Positions 25,923 through 35,553 of a stretch of DNA of 64,000 nt are shown here, one piece after another. The position numbers and the translations under genes are program-made. Within the stretch, counting starts at the first letter, position 1. The number at the start of each line of letters is the position of its first letter. The notes beneath the pieces were generated by a model that had not been told where the DNA came from, did not search any database, and saw only the letters and a program-made list of their open reading frames with translations. The stretch spans positions 1,519,174 through 1,583,173 of the forward strand of contig NZ_CP018793.1 of assembly GCF_002139875.1 (NCBI RefSeq), in the 5' to 3' direction. This stretch comes from Campylobacter vicugnae. GTDB lineage: Bacteria > Campylobacterota > Campylobacteria > Campylobacterales > Campylobacteraceae.

Positions 25923-28733
25923 ATGCAAGATTATAAGGGGTTTTATAAGGCCGCCTTTAAACTTTTTGATGGTAGAGTTTATAAAGACTATTTGCGTCGA
26001 TTCTGCTATGGAGTAGAAGCGTCGTGCTACTCATATGTACCTAAACTCGTACTAATGCTAAAAAGTGAAAGCGAGATTATAAAAGCTTTTGAATTATCAC
26101 GCAAATTTAATACCCCACTATGCTTTAGAGGTGCAGGAACTAGTCTAAGCGGTCAAAGCTCATGTGATACAGTGCTAGTTTGTCTAGATTTTTGCTGGGA
26201 TCATATGAAGGTAAATAGCGATGCTAGCTCTATTGCTTTAGGTTGTGGTGTTATTGGTGAAAATGCAAATAAAGCCCTAAAACCTCTAGGCAAAAAAATC
26301 GGCCCAGATCCAGCCACTATCGCTGCAGCACAAATAGGCGGAATAGTAAATAATAACTCAAGTGGAATGTGCTGTGGAGTTAAGCAAAACTCATATAATA
26401 CATTAAAATCAATTAGAGTAATTCTAGGCGATGGAACCATCCTTGATAGCTCAGATGCATTAAGTGTAGCTAGTTTTAAAATTAGCCATAAAGAGCTTAT
26501 AGATAAAGTCTTAAATTTACGCTCTGAAATCATTAATGACAAAGAGCTTTGTGAATTAATAAAACGCAAATATAAGATCAAAAATACAACTGGATATAGC
26601 ATTAATGCTCTTTTAGATTATAGTGATCCAATCGATATTATCACTCATTTATTTATTGGTAGTGAAGGAACATTGGGCTTTGTAAGTAGTGTTGAGCTTG
26701 AGTGCGTTGATGATGAAAAATATAAGGCCTGTGCGCTTTTATTTTATGATGATATATTAAAGGCTGCTAAGGTTGTAGAGATTTTAGCCAAATTTGAAGA
26801 TGAGATCTCAAGTGCTGAAATAATGGATTATGGCTCTCTCAAAGCTGCTTCTAAATTCAAAGGAGTAGATCAGATACTCCCAGATATAAATGAAGGCGAG
26901 GTATGTATCTTAATCCAAAGCCAAAATAATAATGAAAAACTACTAAAAGAACAAGTAGATAAGATAAAAAACGCTATAAAAGATTATCCGACAAGCCACA
27001 AGGCTAAATTTAGCTTTGATGAGAGTGAATTTGCTAATTGGTGGAAGATTAGAAAAGGTATTTTCCCAATAGCAGCAAGTGCAAAAAGGCCAGGAAGTAG
27101 CGTTATAACCGAAGATATCTGCTTTGAGATTAAAGATCTTGGAGAGGGGATTAAAAAACTTCAAGAGCTATTTGATAAGCATGGATTTAAAGATAGTGCT
27201 ATAATTTTTGGTCATGCTTTAGCTGGCAATCTACACTTTATCATCACTCCAAATTTAAGTCAAAATGTAGAATTTCAAAACTTTTCAAATTTAGTCAAAG
27301 ATATGTCTATAATGGTATCAAACTTTGGTGGAAGTATTAAGGCTGAACATGGAACTGGCAGAATGGTTGCACCATTTGTAGAGCTAGAATGGGGAGCTAA
27401 AGCTTATGCTATAAATAAAAAGATTAAAGAGATATTTGACCCGCATACTCTAATCAATCCAGATGTTATAATCAGCGATGATAAAGATATATTCAAAAAA
27501 AATATAAAGCAATCAGCACTTATTGGAAATGAATTTGATGAGTGTGTAGAGTGTGGATTTTGTGAAAAAAACTGCCCATCTAATAAATTAACCCTAAGCC
27601 CACGCCAAAGAATTGCTCTAAAACGAGAAATGCAAAGATTAGGCTCACTAAATGACAAGGCTAGCAAAAAATTGCTAAAAGAGTTAAAAGATGGCGCAAA
27701 ATACTTCTTAAATGAGAGTTGTGCGGCCTGTTCTATGTGTGAAGAGTTATGTCCTGTAGGTATAAATACAGCAAACCTAGCCCTAAACGAACGCAAAGTA
27801 AATGCTAGTGATTTTAGCAAAAAAACTGCTGAGTTGGCTAAAGCAAACTTCTCTTTAGCTCTAAATGGAGCCAAATTTGCCCTATCAGCTGCAAATTTAC
27901 TAAACTCAAATTCAATTCGCAAACTCTCTTTTAAAGCTAATTTAGCTATAAAAACTCCGGTTCTTAAAGAGTATCTACCAAGAAAAAATAGCTATAAACT
28001 GCGTGATAAAAATTATGGCTTTGATGAGAGTGTGGTATATTTTTCAAGCTGTCTAAATAGAGCCTTTGCTCCAAATAAAAATCTAAATGATAAACGCCCT
28101 ATTCAAGAGGTATTTGAATCGCTATGCAAAAAAGCTAAGATAAATGTAATCTATCCTGAGCAAATTGATGATATCTGCTGCGGAAAAATATTTACCAATT
28201 ATCCAGATACAAAAGAGCTAAATAGAGCTAAAAATATTGATATATTAAGAGAAGCTACAAAAGATGGTAAATATCCTGTAGTAATTGACCATGGTGCGTG
28301 TTCATATGAGCTTATCAAATCCCTTAAAGATAGGTTTGAAATTTATGATTTAAGTGAGTATTTACTTAAATTTATCTCTACAAGACTTTCTATTGTCCCA
28401 ATAAATGACACAATAGGACTATATACAATGTGTGCTAGTAAAAAACTTGGACTTGAAGATACTATGATGAGTTTAGCTAAGCTTTGCACTAAAGGGCAAG
28501 TTATAGTCCATAGTGATACTGCGTGTTGTGGATTTGCTGGATATAAAGGGTTTTTTACTCCACAATTAAACATACACGCTACAACTAAATTTAAGAGATT
28601 TTATAAAAATAGCGCTATTAATATAGGCTTTAGCAACTCTAGCACATGCGAAATTGGACTAAGCGAAGCTAGCTCATTTAGCTGGCAACATATCGCTTAT
28701 TTGTTAGATAGCGTTAGCATTAGCCAAAAATAA
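25923..28733 (+). CDS. dld: FAD/Fe-S D-lactate dehydrogenase (Dld-II type)
   Basis: A 936-residue membrane-associated oxidoreductase. Modules in order: an FAD-binding PCMH domain (FRGAGTSLSGQS near residues 65-76; IGGIVNNNSSGM near 137-148), an FAD-linked oxidase C-terminal domain (GHALAGNLHF; HGTGRMV), two ferredoxin clusters (CVECGFCEKNCP near 539-550; CAACSMCEELCP), and two CCG redox domains (CCGK and CCGF). This matches C. jejuni Cj1585c, reported as an NAD-independent D-lactate dehydrogenase (recalled). It probably passes electrons from D-lactate to menaquinone. Confidence 0.9.
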   Translation: MQDYKGFYKAAFKLFDGRVYKDYLRRFCYGVEASCYSYVPKLVLMLKSESEIIKAFELSRKFNTPLCFRGAGTSLSGQSSCDTVLVCLDFCWDHMKVNSDASSIALGCGVIGENANKALKPLGKKIGPDPATIAAAQIGGIVNNNSSGMCCGVKQNSYNTLKSIRVILGDGTILDSSDALSVASFKISHKELIDKVLNLRSEIINDKELCELIKRKYKIKNTTGYSINALLDYSDPIDIITHLFIGSEGTLGFVSSVELECVDDEKYKACALLFYDDILKAAKVVEILAKFEDEISSAEIMDYGSLKAASKFKGVDQILPDINEGEVCILIQSQNNNEKLLKEQVDKIKNAIKDYPTSHKAKFSFDESEFANWWKIRKGIFPIAASAKRPGSSVITEDICFEIKDLGEGIKKLQELFDKHGFKDSAIIFGHALAGNLHFIITPNLSQNVEFQNFSNLVKDMSIMVSNFGGSIKAEHGTGRMVAPFVELEWGAKAYAINKKIKEIFDPHTLINPDVIISDDKDIFKKNIKQSALIGNEFDECVECGFCEKNCPSNKLTLSPRQRIALKREMQRLGSLNDKASKKLLKELKDGAKYFLNESCAACSMCEELCPVGINTANLALNERKVNASDFSKKTAELAKANFSLALNGAKFALSAANLLNSNSIRKLSFKANLAIKTPVLKEYLPRKNSYKLRDKNYGFDESVVYFSSCLNRAFAPNKNLNDKRPIQEVFESLCKKAKINVIYPEQIDDICCGKIFTNYPDTKELNRAKNIDILREATKDGKYPVVIDHGACSYELIKSLKDRFEIYDLSEYLLKFISTRLSIVPINDTIGLYTMCASKKLGLEDTMMSLAKLCTKGQVIVHSDTACCGFAGYKGFFTPQLNIHATTKFKRFYKNSAINIGFSNSSTCEIGLSEASSFSWQHIAYLLDSVSISQK

Positions 28734-28775
28734 GTTCAAATAGTGTAAAATCACGAAATTTAAAAGAGGTGAAAA

Positions 28776-29759
28776 ATGATAAGTTATAAAGACGCAGGCG
28801 TAGATATAGATGCTGGAAATAGCTTTGTTGAGAGGATTAAACCATTTGTTAAATCGACTCTAACTCCAAATGTAATAGGTGGAATAGGATCATTTTCTGG
28901 AGCATTTAGACTTCCAAGCGGATATAAAAAACCAACACTTCTAGCTGCAACTGATGGCGTAGGAACAAAACTTCGCCTAGCAATAGATAGCGGCAAATTA
29001 GATAGTGTGGGGATTGATCTAGTTGCAATGTGCGTCAATGATTTAATATGCAATTTTGCTACTCCGATGTTTTTTTTGGATTACTATGCTACTGGCAAAC
29101 TTGATATCAACTCAGCCAAAGAGGTAGTAAGCGGAATCGCCAAAGGATGTGTGCAAGCTAAATGTGCTTTAATTGGCGGAGAGACAGCTGAGATGCCAAG
29201 TATGTATAGCTCAGGGGATTTTGATTTAGCTGGATTTGCTGTAGGAATTGCTGAAGAAGATGAGATAGATAGAACTAAATTTGTAAATGAAGGCGATATC
29301 TTAATAGCTCTTCCAAGTTCTGGTTTGCATTCAAATGGATTCTCACTAGCGCGTGCTGTGATAAAAAAAGAAAAGTTAAATTTAGGTGATGAGTTTGAAG
29401 GTAGGACACTTTTAGAGACATTATTAGAGCCTACTAGAATTTATGTAGATGAGTTTTTACGACTTAAAGATAGCATAAATGCAATGGCGCATATAACTGG
29501 CGGGGGTATAGTAGAAAATCTACCAAGAGTACTTCCAAATGGCCTTGGTGCAAAAGTGCAAAGAAAAGCTATAAAAACACCAAAAATATTTGACCTTATT
29601 GCCAAAAGCGTAGAACAAAGCGAAATGGATAGAACATTTAACTGCGGTGTAGGAATGGTGCTAGTAGTACCAAAAGATAAAGCTGATTATGTATTAGCTA
29701 ATAGCGATGGATATATAATCGGCCAGATTATCAAAGGTAGTGGCGTAGAGATGGTTTAA
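28776..29759 (+). CDS. purM: Phosphoribosylformylglycinamidine cyclo-ligase (AIR synthetase)
   Basis: A 327-residue ATP-dependent enzyme of de novo purine synthesis that closes the imidazole ring. It starts with the family pattern SYKDAGVDIDAGN and has ATDGVGTKLRLA near residues 58-69, DLVAMCVNDL, GGETAEMPSMY and HITGGGIVENLPR. AGAGGTG sits seven bases before the ATG. A strong hairpin closes the transcript downstream. Confidence 0.97.
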   Translation: MISYKDAGVDIDAGNSFVERIKPFVKSTLTPNVIGGIGSFSGAFRLPSGYKKPTLLAATDGVGTKLRLAIDSGKLDSVGIDLVAMCVNDLICNFATPMFFLDYYATGKLDINSAKEVVSGIAKGCVQAKCALIGGETAEMPSMYSSGDFDLAGFAVGIAEEDEIDRTKFVNEGDILIALPSSGLHSNGFSLARAVIKKEKLNLGDEFEGRTLLETLLEPTRIYVDEFLRLKDSINAMAHITGGGIVENLPRVLPNGLGAKVQRKAIKTPKIFDLIAKSVEQSEMDRTFNCGVGMVLVVPKDKADYVLANSDGYIIGQIIKGSGVEMV

Positions 29760-29767
29760 TCTCTTTT

Positions 29768-29805
29768 ATCTATATCCTAAAGTTATCTTGCTTTAGGATA
29801 TAGAT
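29768..29805. terminator. Bidirectional terminator between purM and pcm
   Basis: Perfect 15-bp inverted repeat (ATCTATATCCTAAAG and its complement) around an 8-base loop, placed between the converging stops of purM and pcm with T-rich flanks on both sides. Confidence 0.8.
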
Positions 29806-29809
29806 TATT

Positions 29810-30445
29810 CTATTTATCTGTAGTTCCTCCAAGTAGCGGTACAAATACACACTCTCCTAAAGTTTTGCAATTTATCTGATTACCAGATTTTTTATATTGA
29901 GTTATATATTGCTTGCCATCTTTAGCCACAGGTGCTACTAAAATTCCACCATCTCTTAACTGCTCAAAAAGCCTATCTGGAACTACATCACAAAAACAAC
30001 TAAGAATAATCCTATCATATGGAGCATAGCTTCTCCATCCTAAATTCCCATCATCAAAACGAATAAATACATTATTTATTCCTAGATTCTTCATCAATGA
30101 TTTAGCTGAATTTGCTAACGCTTCAATCCTTTCAACGCTAAAAACTCTTCTTGCAATCTTAGCTAAAATTGCTGCTTGATATCCGCTACCACATCCAATC
30201 TCTAAGATATTATCGCAATTTTCAGCCTCCAAAGCCATAGTCATCTTAGCCACAGTCAGCGGCGAGCTAATCCATTGATTAGAGCCAATCGGATGAGCAT
30301 CTAACTTAAAAGCATTAATAGAAACAGGAACAAATGGAGTCCTTGGAGTAGTGCTAAATGCCCTATATACCATCGGACTAAGCTCTACTAAATTAGCTAT
30401 TTCATCGCTCATTTTTTGACATTTTGCTGCTTCTAAACTACTCAT
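29810..30445 (-). CDS. pcm: Protein-L-isoaspartate O-methyltransferase
   Basis: A 211-residue SAM-dependent repair enzyme that methylates isoaspartyl residues in aged proteins. Motif I is ILEIGCGSGYQAAILA near residues 85-100. The substrate-proximal ISSPLTVAKMTMAL near 59-72 and the post-I VFSVERIEAL also fit. The start overlaps the nitrilase-family gene by 8 bp, so it is the tail of an nrdB-nitrilase-pcm operon. Confidence 0.94.
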   Translation of the reverse strand: MSSLEAAKCQKMSDEIANLVELSPMVYRAFSTTPRTPFVPVSINAFKLDAHPIGSNQWISSPLTVAKMTMALEAENCDNILEIGCGSGYQAAILAKIARRVFSVERIEALANSAKSLMKNLGINNVFIRFDDGNLGWRSYAPYDRIILSCFCDVVPDRLFEQLRDGGILVAPVAKDGKQYITQYKKSGNQINCKTLGECVFVPLLGGTTDK

Positions 30446-31103
30446 TATCCATCCATTGTCTAAAATTATTAATCAAATTTATATCAAATTTCTTACTTTT
30501 TGCTCTGCTACCATTAGGACAAAAAACCATATTAAATTTCAAATCCATATCGCTACACGCTATAACAAAGCATCTATTTTGCAAAGCTAAAGCTTGAGAA
30601 AGCACCTCATAATGCTCACTTCTAGACTCACCCCACATAGCTGGAACTAAGATTATATCGGCACCTTTTAATCTATTCCAAAGCTCTATAAATCTAAGTT
30701 CAAAGCAGATTAAAACACCAATATTAACTCCGGCAATGGAGTTAATTTTAATTTCATCTGCAACGCCAGCTTTAAATATTCTATCTTCGCCATTTAGCTT
30801 AAATAACTTATGCTTGTTTTGGCTAAACTCAACCCCATTGCTACTAAGCAAAACAAACTCATTATATCCATTGCTATGATAGCTAAATCCAAGATAGGCT
30901 CCAGGTTTGAGACTATTAATTAAATTTAGCTTTAGATCTTCTTCAAACTTCTTTCCGAGACTCTCATATCCACTCACACACAACTCGCCACAAAGTGCTA
31001 AATCTCCACTACTTAAAGAGCTAGCAAACTCACAAAGCTCACTAGCCCTACAAATCGCCCCTAAAGAGTTTAGCGTATGTGATTTAAGATTAGAAATCAT
31101 CAA
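30438..31103 (-). CDS. Carbon-nitrogen hydrolase (nitrilase superfamily)
   Basis: A 221-residue, somewhat short nitrilase-fold amidohydrolase. The Glu-Lys-Cys triad can be placed: Glu in LCVSGYE near residues 42-48, Lys in NKHKLFKL near 97-104 and the nucleophile in [10 protein letters not shown] near 128-137. Substrate unknown; omega-amidase, amidase and carbamoylase activities all occur in the family. ATG choice between residue 1 and 2 is arbitrary. It overlaps nrdB by 14 bp and pcm by 8 bp. Confidence 0.85.
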   Translation of the reverse strand: MMISNLKSHTLNSLGAICRASELCEFASSLSSGDLALCGELCVSGYESLGKKFEEDLKLNLINSLKPGAYLGFSYHSNGYNEFVLLSSNGVEFSQNKHKLFKLNGEDRIFKAGVADEIKINSIAGVNIGVLICFELRFIELWNRLKGADIILVPAMWGESRSEHYEVLSQALALQNRCFVIACSDMDLKFNMVFCPNGSRAKSKKFDINLINNFRQWMDNE

Positions 31104-32112
31104 AGCTTAGGCTGCCCTTGCTATAGTTTGTTACCTTGCTTTCAAAGAAATTTGACTTTTGGTCATTAAATTTAGCAAAATCATCAACCCATTTAATTGG
31201 ATGGCTGACATTATAGAGCTTTTTAAGACCAATTGATGTTAATCTATCATCAATTAGATATTTGATATATTGATCGATGATATCATCAGTAAATCCCATT
31301 ATTTGGTTTTGCGTGATATATTTTCCCCACTCAATCTCTAGCTCTCCAGCCTTTTGAAACATATCATAAATTTTAGCCTCAATTTGTGGAGTAAATAGAT
31401 CTGGACGCTCCTTACGAACTGAGTTTATCATATTTTGAAATAACAATAAGTGAGTAATCTCATCACGCTGAATAAAGCGAATCATCTGTGCTGAGCCTAG
31501 CATTTTTCCAGCTCTTGCTAAGGCATAAATAGCAGTAAATCCACTATAGAAATATACCCCTTCTAGAATTTGATTTGCTACCATTGCTAAAAGTAGCTTC
31601 TCATCGGTTACATCTCCAGCTAGCTCTTCATATACGCTTGAGATATAATCATTTTTGCGTCTTAAGACATCATCGTGCTTTTCCATCTCATATATTAAAT
31701 CGGTATTATCGCAAATTGCCTCTACCATTACAGCATAACTTTTTGAGTGGTTAGCCTCTTCATAGGCTTGGCGTGCTAATACGGCATTTATCTCTGGAGC
31801 AGTTATGTATGGGTTTATATTATCAGCTAGGTTATTTGTTTGAAAGCTATCCATTGAGATCAGCTGAGACCAAACTAGATCATACATTCTCTTTTCAGCT
31901 GTTGTTAGATTACAAGCATAGTCACGCACATCATCGGTGGTATCGACTTCTTTTGGGAACCAAGTATTAGCCTCCATAATATCCCAAAGCTTAAGCGCCC
32001 AAGTATATTTTGCTTTTGTAAAATTTAAAATTCCATGCGGATTGCCATTAAAAACCTTACGGTCATTTAGCGTCTCATCAGAGCTTGGATTATATATCTT
32101 TTTTCTATGCAT
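31090..32112 (-). CDS. nrdB: Class Ia ribonucleotide reductase beta subunit
   Basis: A 340-residue di-iron/tyrosyl-radical subunit that works with NrdA to make deoxyribonucleotides. Iron ligands are visible in [14 protein letters not shown] near residues 115-128 and [13 protein letters not shown] near 214-226, with Glu residues in the helices between. The C-terminus ends in LSFDDF, the tail that docks on NrdA. The nrdA gene is also in this window but 27 kb away, so the two subunits are transcribed separately. Confidence 0.96.
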   Translation of the reverse strand: MHRKKIYNPSSDETLNDRKVFNGNPHGILNFTKAKYTWALKLWDIMEANTWFPKEVDTTDDVRDYACNLTTAEKRMYDLVWSQLISMDSFQTNNLADNINPYITAPEINAVLARQAYEEANHSKSYAVMVEAICDNTDLIYEMEKHDDVLRRKNDYISSVYEELAGDVTDEKLLLAMVANQILEGVYFYSGFTAIYALARAGKMLGSAQMIRFIQRDEITHLLLFQNMINSVRKERPDLFTPQIEAKIYDMFQKAGELEIEWGKYITQNQIMGFTDDIIDQYIKYLIDDRLTSIGLKKLYNVSHPIKWVDDFAKFNDQKSNFFESKVTNYSKGSLSFDDF

Positions 32113-32172
32113 TTAAATTCCTTTCATATTAAGATATGGATTTTATCCAAAATGAGTTTAAAACTCCATCAA

Positions 32173-33537
32173 TTAATCAAATTCTCTAGCCCTAGCCCTA
32201 ATCTCATCAAAGCTAAATTTGCGTAAAATTTTCCCATCTTTAAAGACTGGAATTAGCCAGTTATCTTTACTACCTAACTCATCGGCTCTAATGGTTTTGT
32301 ATATATCATTTTCTTTAATGAGTGCTAAGCGACCAGATTTTGAGCGTTTTTTAGGATCGGTTATAGGATTTTTATATACATCTCTCCAGTTTATCCCATC
32401 GCTACTTACTGCATTTACCTTCATAGCAAATCTTAGAGTATCGCGGTTTAAATGTTGCAATAAAGCCCCACCCATACCAAAGACTATATTATCACTACTT
32501 ATCTTTCTAAATTTAAGTTCATTTAGTATATCTTCTATACTTTGTGGATTGATACCATCACCATAAATAAGCCTTATATGATCAGGTAAAACTTTATAAC
32601 CTTTTGAGTTTAACTTATATCCTGCTAAGCTCATCATCTTTTCGATGCACTGACTTGCCATAGTTACAGGATTACCACTATCTGGGCGAAGAACAACCTT
32701 GCCGCCTTTTGATCTTACCTCATCAAATAGTTTTCCCCATAAATCAATTGCATTTAGCGTATCATAGCTATCTATTACACAAGCAAATATCCCATCACCA
32801 TAGCTTTGCACCATATTTTCATAGGCTTTCATCTCATTTTCTTTACCCCATGATGTCATCGTGCTATGCTCGCTAGCTGGAATACTAAAAGCAGCCATAT
32901 CAGCACCATAATATTTTTTAGCAAAGAGTGCGCCAGTAATGGTGTCTGAGCCTTTAAAATTTACCATATGAGCGCTTCCTCCAATTCCAGCACTCTCAAA
33001 ACTACTTACCCCACGCGCACCAAAATCATGCAAGGCAAAATCTATATTTTCAGGCGTTCCGCTCTCTTTTAAAAAATGCAATATATTTTGCTTACAAAAA
33101 TAACTATTAGTCGCTACAGCAACTGGATACCAAATAGAACGAAGTATTGCAGTCTCAAAATATCCTACTAGCCAGGCCAAATTTGGATCTGTATTTTTAA
33201 TTTGTAAAAGCACATTTTCAGTCTGGATTATGCTTCCTTCAGCTACTGCTTCAATCTCTAAAGGCAAAGCTCCACCATGATGTTCTACTATATATTTCCA
33301 GCCATCTTTATTAAATTTTATCCCGTGTGCAGCGATAAAATCAGCTGCTTCATCTATATTCTCATAGGTAATTTTTTGGCTTAGATACTCCATCAAAAAT
33401 ATCTGCAATCCATAAAATAACAATCTATTCCACCTGCCGCCACGAGACTCTATATATGAACTGACAAATTTAATATCTTTTGGGTATTGTAAATAGTGTG
33501 AAATTTTATAGCTATCTGTATTTAGTATTGGATTCAT
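32173..33537 (-). CDS. nadV: Nicotinamide phosphoribosyltransferase (NAMPT/NadV family)
   Basis: A 454-residue type II phosphoribosyltransferase that converts nicotinamide and PRPP to NMN, a one-step NAD salvage route. NAMPT-like features: NTDSYKISHYLQYP near residues 6-19, DFGARGVSSFESAGIGGSAH near 169-188, SIPASEHSTMTSWG near 217-230 and VLRPDSGNP near 277-285. The length and SIPASEHS signature favour NadV over nicotinate phosphoribosyltransferase. Such genes are patchy in bacteria and sometimes phage-borne, and it sits beside a variable patch here. Confidence 0.9.
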   Translation of the reverse strand: MNPILNTDSYKISHYLQYPKDIKFVSSYIESRGGRWNRLLFYGLQIFLMEYLSQKITYENIDEAADFIAAHGIKFNKDGWKYIVEHHGGALPLEIEAVAEGSIIQTENVLLQIKNTDPNLAWLVGYFETAILRSIWYPVAVATNSYFCKQNILHFLKESGTPENIDFALHDFGARGVSSFESAGIGGSAHMVNFKGSDTITGALFAKKYYGADMAAFSIPASEHSTMTSWGKENEMKAYENMVQSYGDGIFACVIDSYDTLNAIDLWGKLFDEVRSKGGKVVLRPDSGNPVTMASQCIEKMMSLAGYKLNSKGYKVLPDHIRLIYGDGINPQSIEDILNELKFRKISSDNIVFGMGGALLQHLNRDTLRFAMKVNAVSSDGINWRDVYKNPITDPKKRSKSGRLALIKENDIYKTIRADELGSKDNWLIPVFKDGKILRKFSFDEIRARAREFD

Positions 33538-33636
33538 ATCTGCTCTTTTTTAAATTTAAATAGTATTTTATCAAAATTAACTAAAATCTATTTTTAATTT
33601 TAGATATAATTTAGCCCAAATTTATAAAGGATGTAG

Positions 33637-34143
33637 ATGAAAATAGTTTATGATAAAGCAGAATTATTAAGCGATTTAAATCAAATTTGCCTACAAACCC
33701 TAAAAGAAAAACCACGAATGATAATCTCTATAGCTGGGCCATGTGGTAGCGGCAAAAGTACGCTTGGTAAATTTATTCGCAAAAAAGGTTTTGATAATTT
33801 TAAACCTTATCAAATAGCAGTTATTGATGATAATGTAATGAGTCTTAATCTCTTTATAGTGCGTCCAAAAATACGCAATACCCCCCCCTATAACTCTACA
33901 AAAGACAATCTAAAGCCATTTTTTAAATTCCTTCCACCTTATATCAAAATTATCTTTTATATCTGTGCCAGTCCTACTAGAATAGATTTTGCTGATGTTG
34001 TAATCACTATTGATATAGATGAAAATAAGCGCTATAAACAATTAAAACAAAGAGAAAAAGACCTAAAATTAATAAATTCACTCATGCAATCAAAGCTAAA
34101 TATTAATATACCTTTTGCTCATTGGCTCTGCCTAAAAGAGTAA
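33637..34143 (+). CDS. P-loop kinase-like protein with C8 tract (possibly phase-variable)
   Basis: A 168-residue NTPase resembling uridine kinase/phosphoribulokinase-fold proteins. Walker A is GPCGSGKST at about residues 34-42. IAVIDDNVMS (about 60-69) and RIDFADVVI (about 112-120) fit the lid and base-binding region of that fold. Eight C at 33881-33888 encode Thr-Pro-Pro at 82-84; the frame is open through the tract. AAAGGA precedes the ATG. The last 41 bp overlap the 3' end of the converging methyltransferase gene. The substrate is unknown, and with no operon partner I do not assign a role. Confidence 0.75.
   Translation: MKIVYDKAELLSDLNQICLQTLKEKPRMIISIAGPCGSGKSTLGKFIRKKGFDNFKPYQIAVIDDNVMSLNLFIVRPKIRNTPPYNSTKDNLKPFFKFLPPYIKIIFYICASPTRIDFADVVITIDIDENKRYKQLKQREKDLKLINSLMQSKLNINIPFAHWLCLKE
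33881..33888. repeat. Homopolymeric C8 tract inside the P-loop kinase-like gene
   Basis: Eight consecutive C on the coding strand, between AATA and TATAAC. It is one of four G/C runs of eight or more bases in the window and is in frame as sequenced. Confidence 0.9.
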
Positions 34144-35005
34144 GTGATCGTATTATTATAAAACCCATAAAATTGCTATGCCTTCTATGAAGGCTTACAA
34201 TAGATATCAACCTATAATAATTATACTTTTTTAATACTATCAACTTCTCAGGCGAAAAATCCCCAAGAGATGGTAATTTAGCTGCTAGTTCATTAAGCGT
34301 AGAATTATAATCAACTTTATTATCTTTTAAATTTAATATAGCATTTAATGTTCTAGATATTAGGTAGTATGTACTTGCAAAGTTGTCAATTTTTACAACG
34401 CTAAATAAATTTGAAATTTGATCTAAAAATTGCTCTTGATTAATATATAAATTATGCCACCTTATCTCTATAGGCTCTAGATTATATCTACTTCTAGCAT
34501 TATTTAGATTTTGTAGTGGCTCTATAAAATTCTCCATCATCAAATATATACCATTTGGTTTTAAAGCTAGATGAATATTTTTAATAGCTTTTAGTTGATC
34601 TTGGATTGAAGTAAGATTTATCAAACATCTACTAGTTATAATGATATCAAACTCATCAAAGCATATATCATCTAAATTTAATATATCTCCTACTCTAAAG
34701 TGTGCAACTCCCTTGCACCCCCCCCCCAACTCATTTTCAAATCTACTTAAAGCTTGATTTATCATATTATTAGAGTAGTCTATACCAAAATATTGACAAT
34801 TTATATTTTTAATAATCTCTTTAGCTTTTGCTCCATTTCCACAGCCAATATCTAAAATTTTGGCTCCGGTTGGGATATTTTTTATAAGTGTGTCTATCTC
34901 CATTTTAAAAGCTATGCTATCAGGAGAGGTTGAGGTGCTAAGATTGCCATGCAAAATAGCTTGATTTTGCCAAAATTCCTTTATTTTATCAATTTTTTGT
35001 TGCAT
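34103..35005 (-). CDS. SAM-dependent methyltransferase, phase-variable (G10 tract)
   Basis: A 300-residue class I methyltransferase. Motif I is AKILDIGCGNGAKAKEI near residues 48-64, motif II YFGIDYSNNMI near 72-82 and motif IV FDIIITSRCLINL near 118-130. Ten G on the coding strand (34718-34727) fall just after motif II, at Leu-Gly-Gly-Gly-Cys near residue 93. The frame is open here (ON). One-base slippage would remove two thirds of the protein. AAAGGA precedes the ATG. Phase-variable methyltransferases in Campylobacter often decorate LOS, capsule or flagellin glycans, but the substrate here is unknown. Confidence 0.88.
   Translation of the reverse strand: MQQKIDKIKEFWQNQAILHGNLSTSTSPDSIAFKMEIDTLIKNIPTGAKILDIGCGNGAKAKEIIKNINCQYFGIDYSNNMINQALSRFENELGGGCKGVAHFRVGDILNLDDICFDEFDIIITSRCLINLTSIQDQLKAIKNIHLALKPNGIYLMMENFIEPLQNLNNARSRYNLEPIEIRWHNLYINQEQFLDQISNLFSVVKIDNFASTYYLISRTLNAILNLKDNKVDYNSTLNELAAKLPSLGDFSPEKLIVLKKYNYYRLISIVSLHRRHSNFMGFIIIRSLTLLGRANEQKVY
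34718..34727. repeat. Homopolymeric C10/G10 tract inside a methyltransferase gene
   Basis: Ten consecutive C on the plus strand, the longest G/C homopolymer in the window. At this length, slippage is frequent in Campylobacter contingency genes. Confidence 0.93.
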
Positions 35006-35047
35006 TTGAATCCTTTGTAATTTAAGCCATATAGCTTTATAATTAAT

Positions 35048-35545
35048 TTATAAAATAGGCAATCCAGCCTTAACCCACACAGCCGCACACGCAGCAGCTA
35101 TAAGTCCAGCAAAAAGTCCAGCTACCATATCATCGCTCATTACGCCTAATCCGCCTTTTAGATTGCGATCTAATCTGCCAATTATGCTAGGCTTGGTAAT
35201 ATCTAGAATTCTAAAAAACACAAAAGCCAAAATCACACTAATCCAGCCAAATTCAGCCACTCCTAACTGCTCCCAACTCGATAACGCTATAGATATACTA
35301 ACCCATACGCCAGCAACCTCATCAATAACTATAGAGCTATCATCGTGGGTGCCACTTTTGGCTTCATAAGAATCAATTATGCTAATACTAGCTAAAAATA
35401 GCAAAATACTAGCCATAAATAGTGTCTCTAATCCAATATAATAATATATCCCCACGCCAACTATCGCTCCAGCTAAACTTCCCCAAGTCCCAGGTGCTGG
35501 GCGCAATAATCCAGAATAAAAAAATGTTACAAATAACTTTTGCAT
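35048..35545 (-). CDS. pgpA: Phosphatidylglycerophosphatase A
   Basis: A 165-residue membrane phosphatase that dephosphorylates phosphatidylglycerophosphate. PAPGTWGSLAGA near residues 17-28, DDSSIVIDEVAGVWVS near 68-83 and FRILDITKPSIIG near 112-124 are the family's conserved acidic and basic blocks, between about four hydrophobic helices. It is the last gene of the ispDF-regulator-sulfurylase-pgpA series, which I recall with the same order in C. jejuni (Cj1607-Cj1610). Confidence 0.93.
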   Translation of the reverse strand: MQKLFVTFFYSGLLRPAPGTWGSLAGAIVGVGIYYYIGLETLFMASILLFLASISIIDSYEAKSGTHDDSSIVIDEVAGVWVSISIALSSWEQLGVAEFGWISVILAFVFFRILDITKPSIIGRLDRNLKGGLGVMSDDMVAGLFAGLIAAACAAVWVKAGLPIL

Positions 35546-35553
35546 ATTAATCC

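Noticed and set aside
27404..27922. 172-residue minus-strand frame opposite dld
   Set aside because: It lies fully inside the strongly supported dld gene and shows no recognisable domain.
32173..33537. Nicotinate (not nicotinamide) phosphoribosyltransferase, PncB
   Set aside because: The SIPASEHSTMTSWG signature and length fit the NAMPT/NadV group better.
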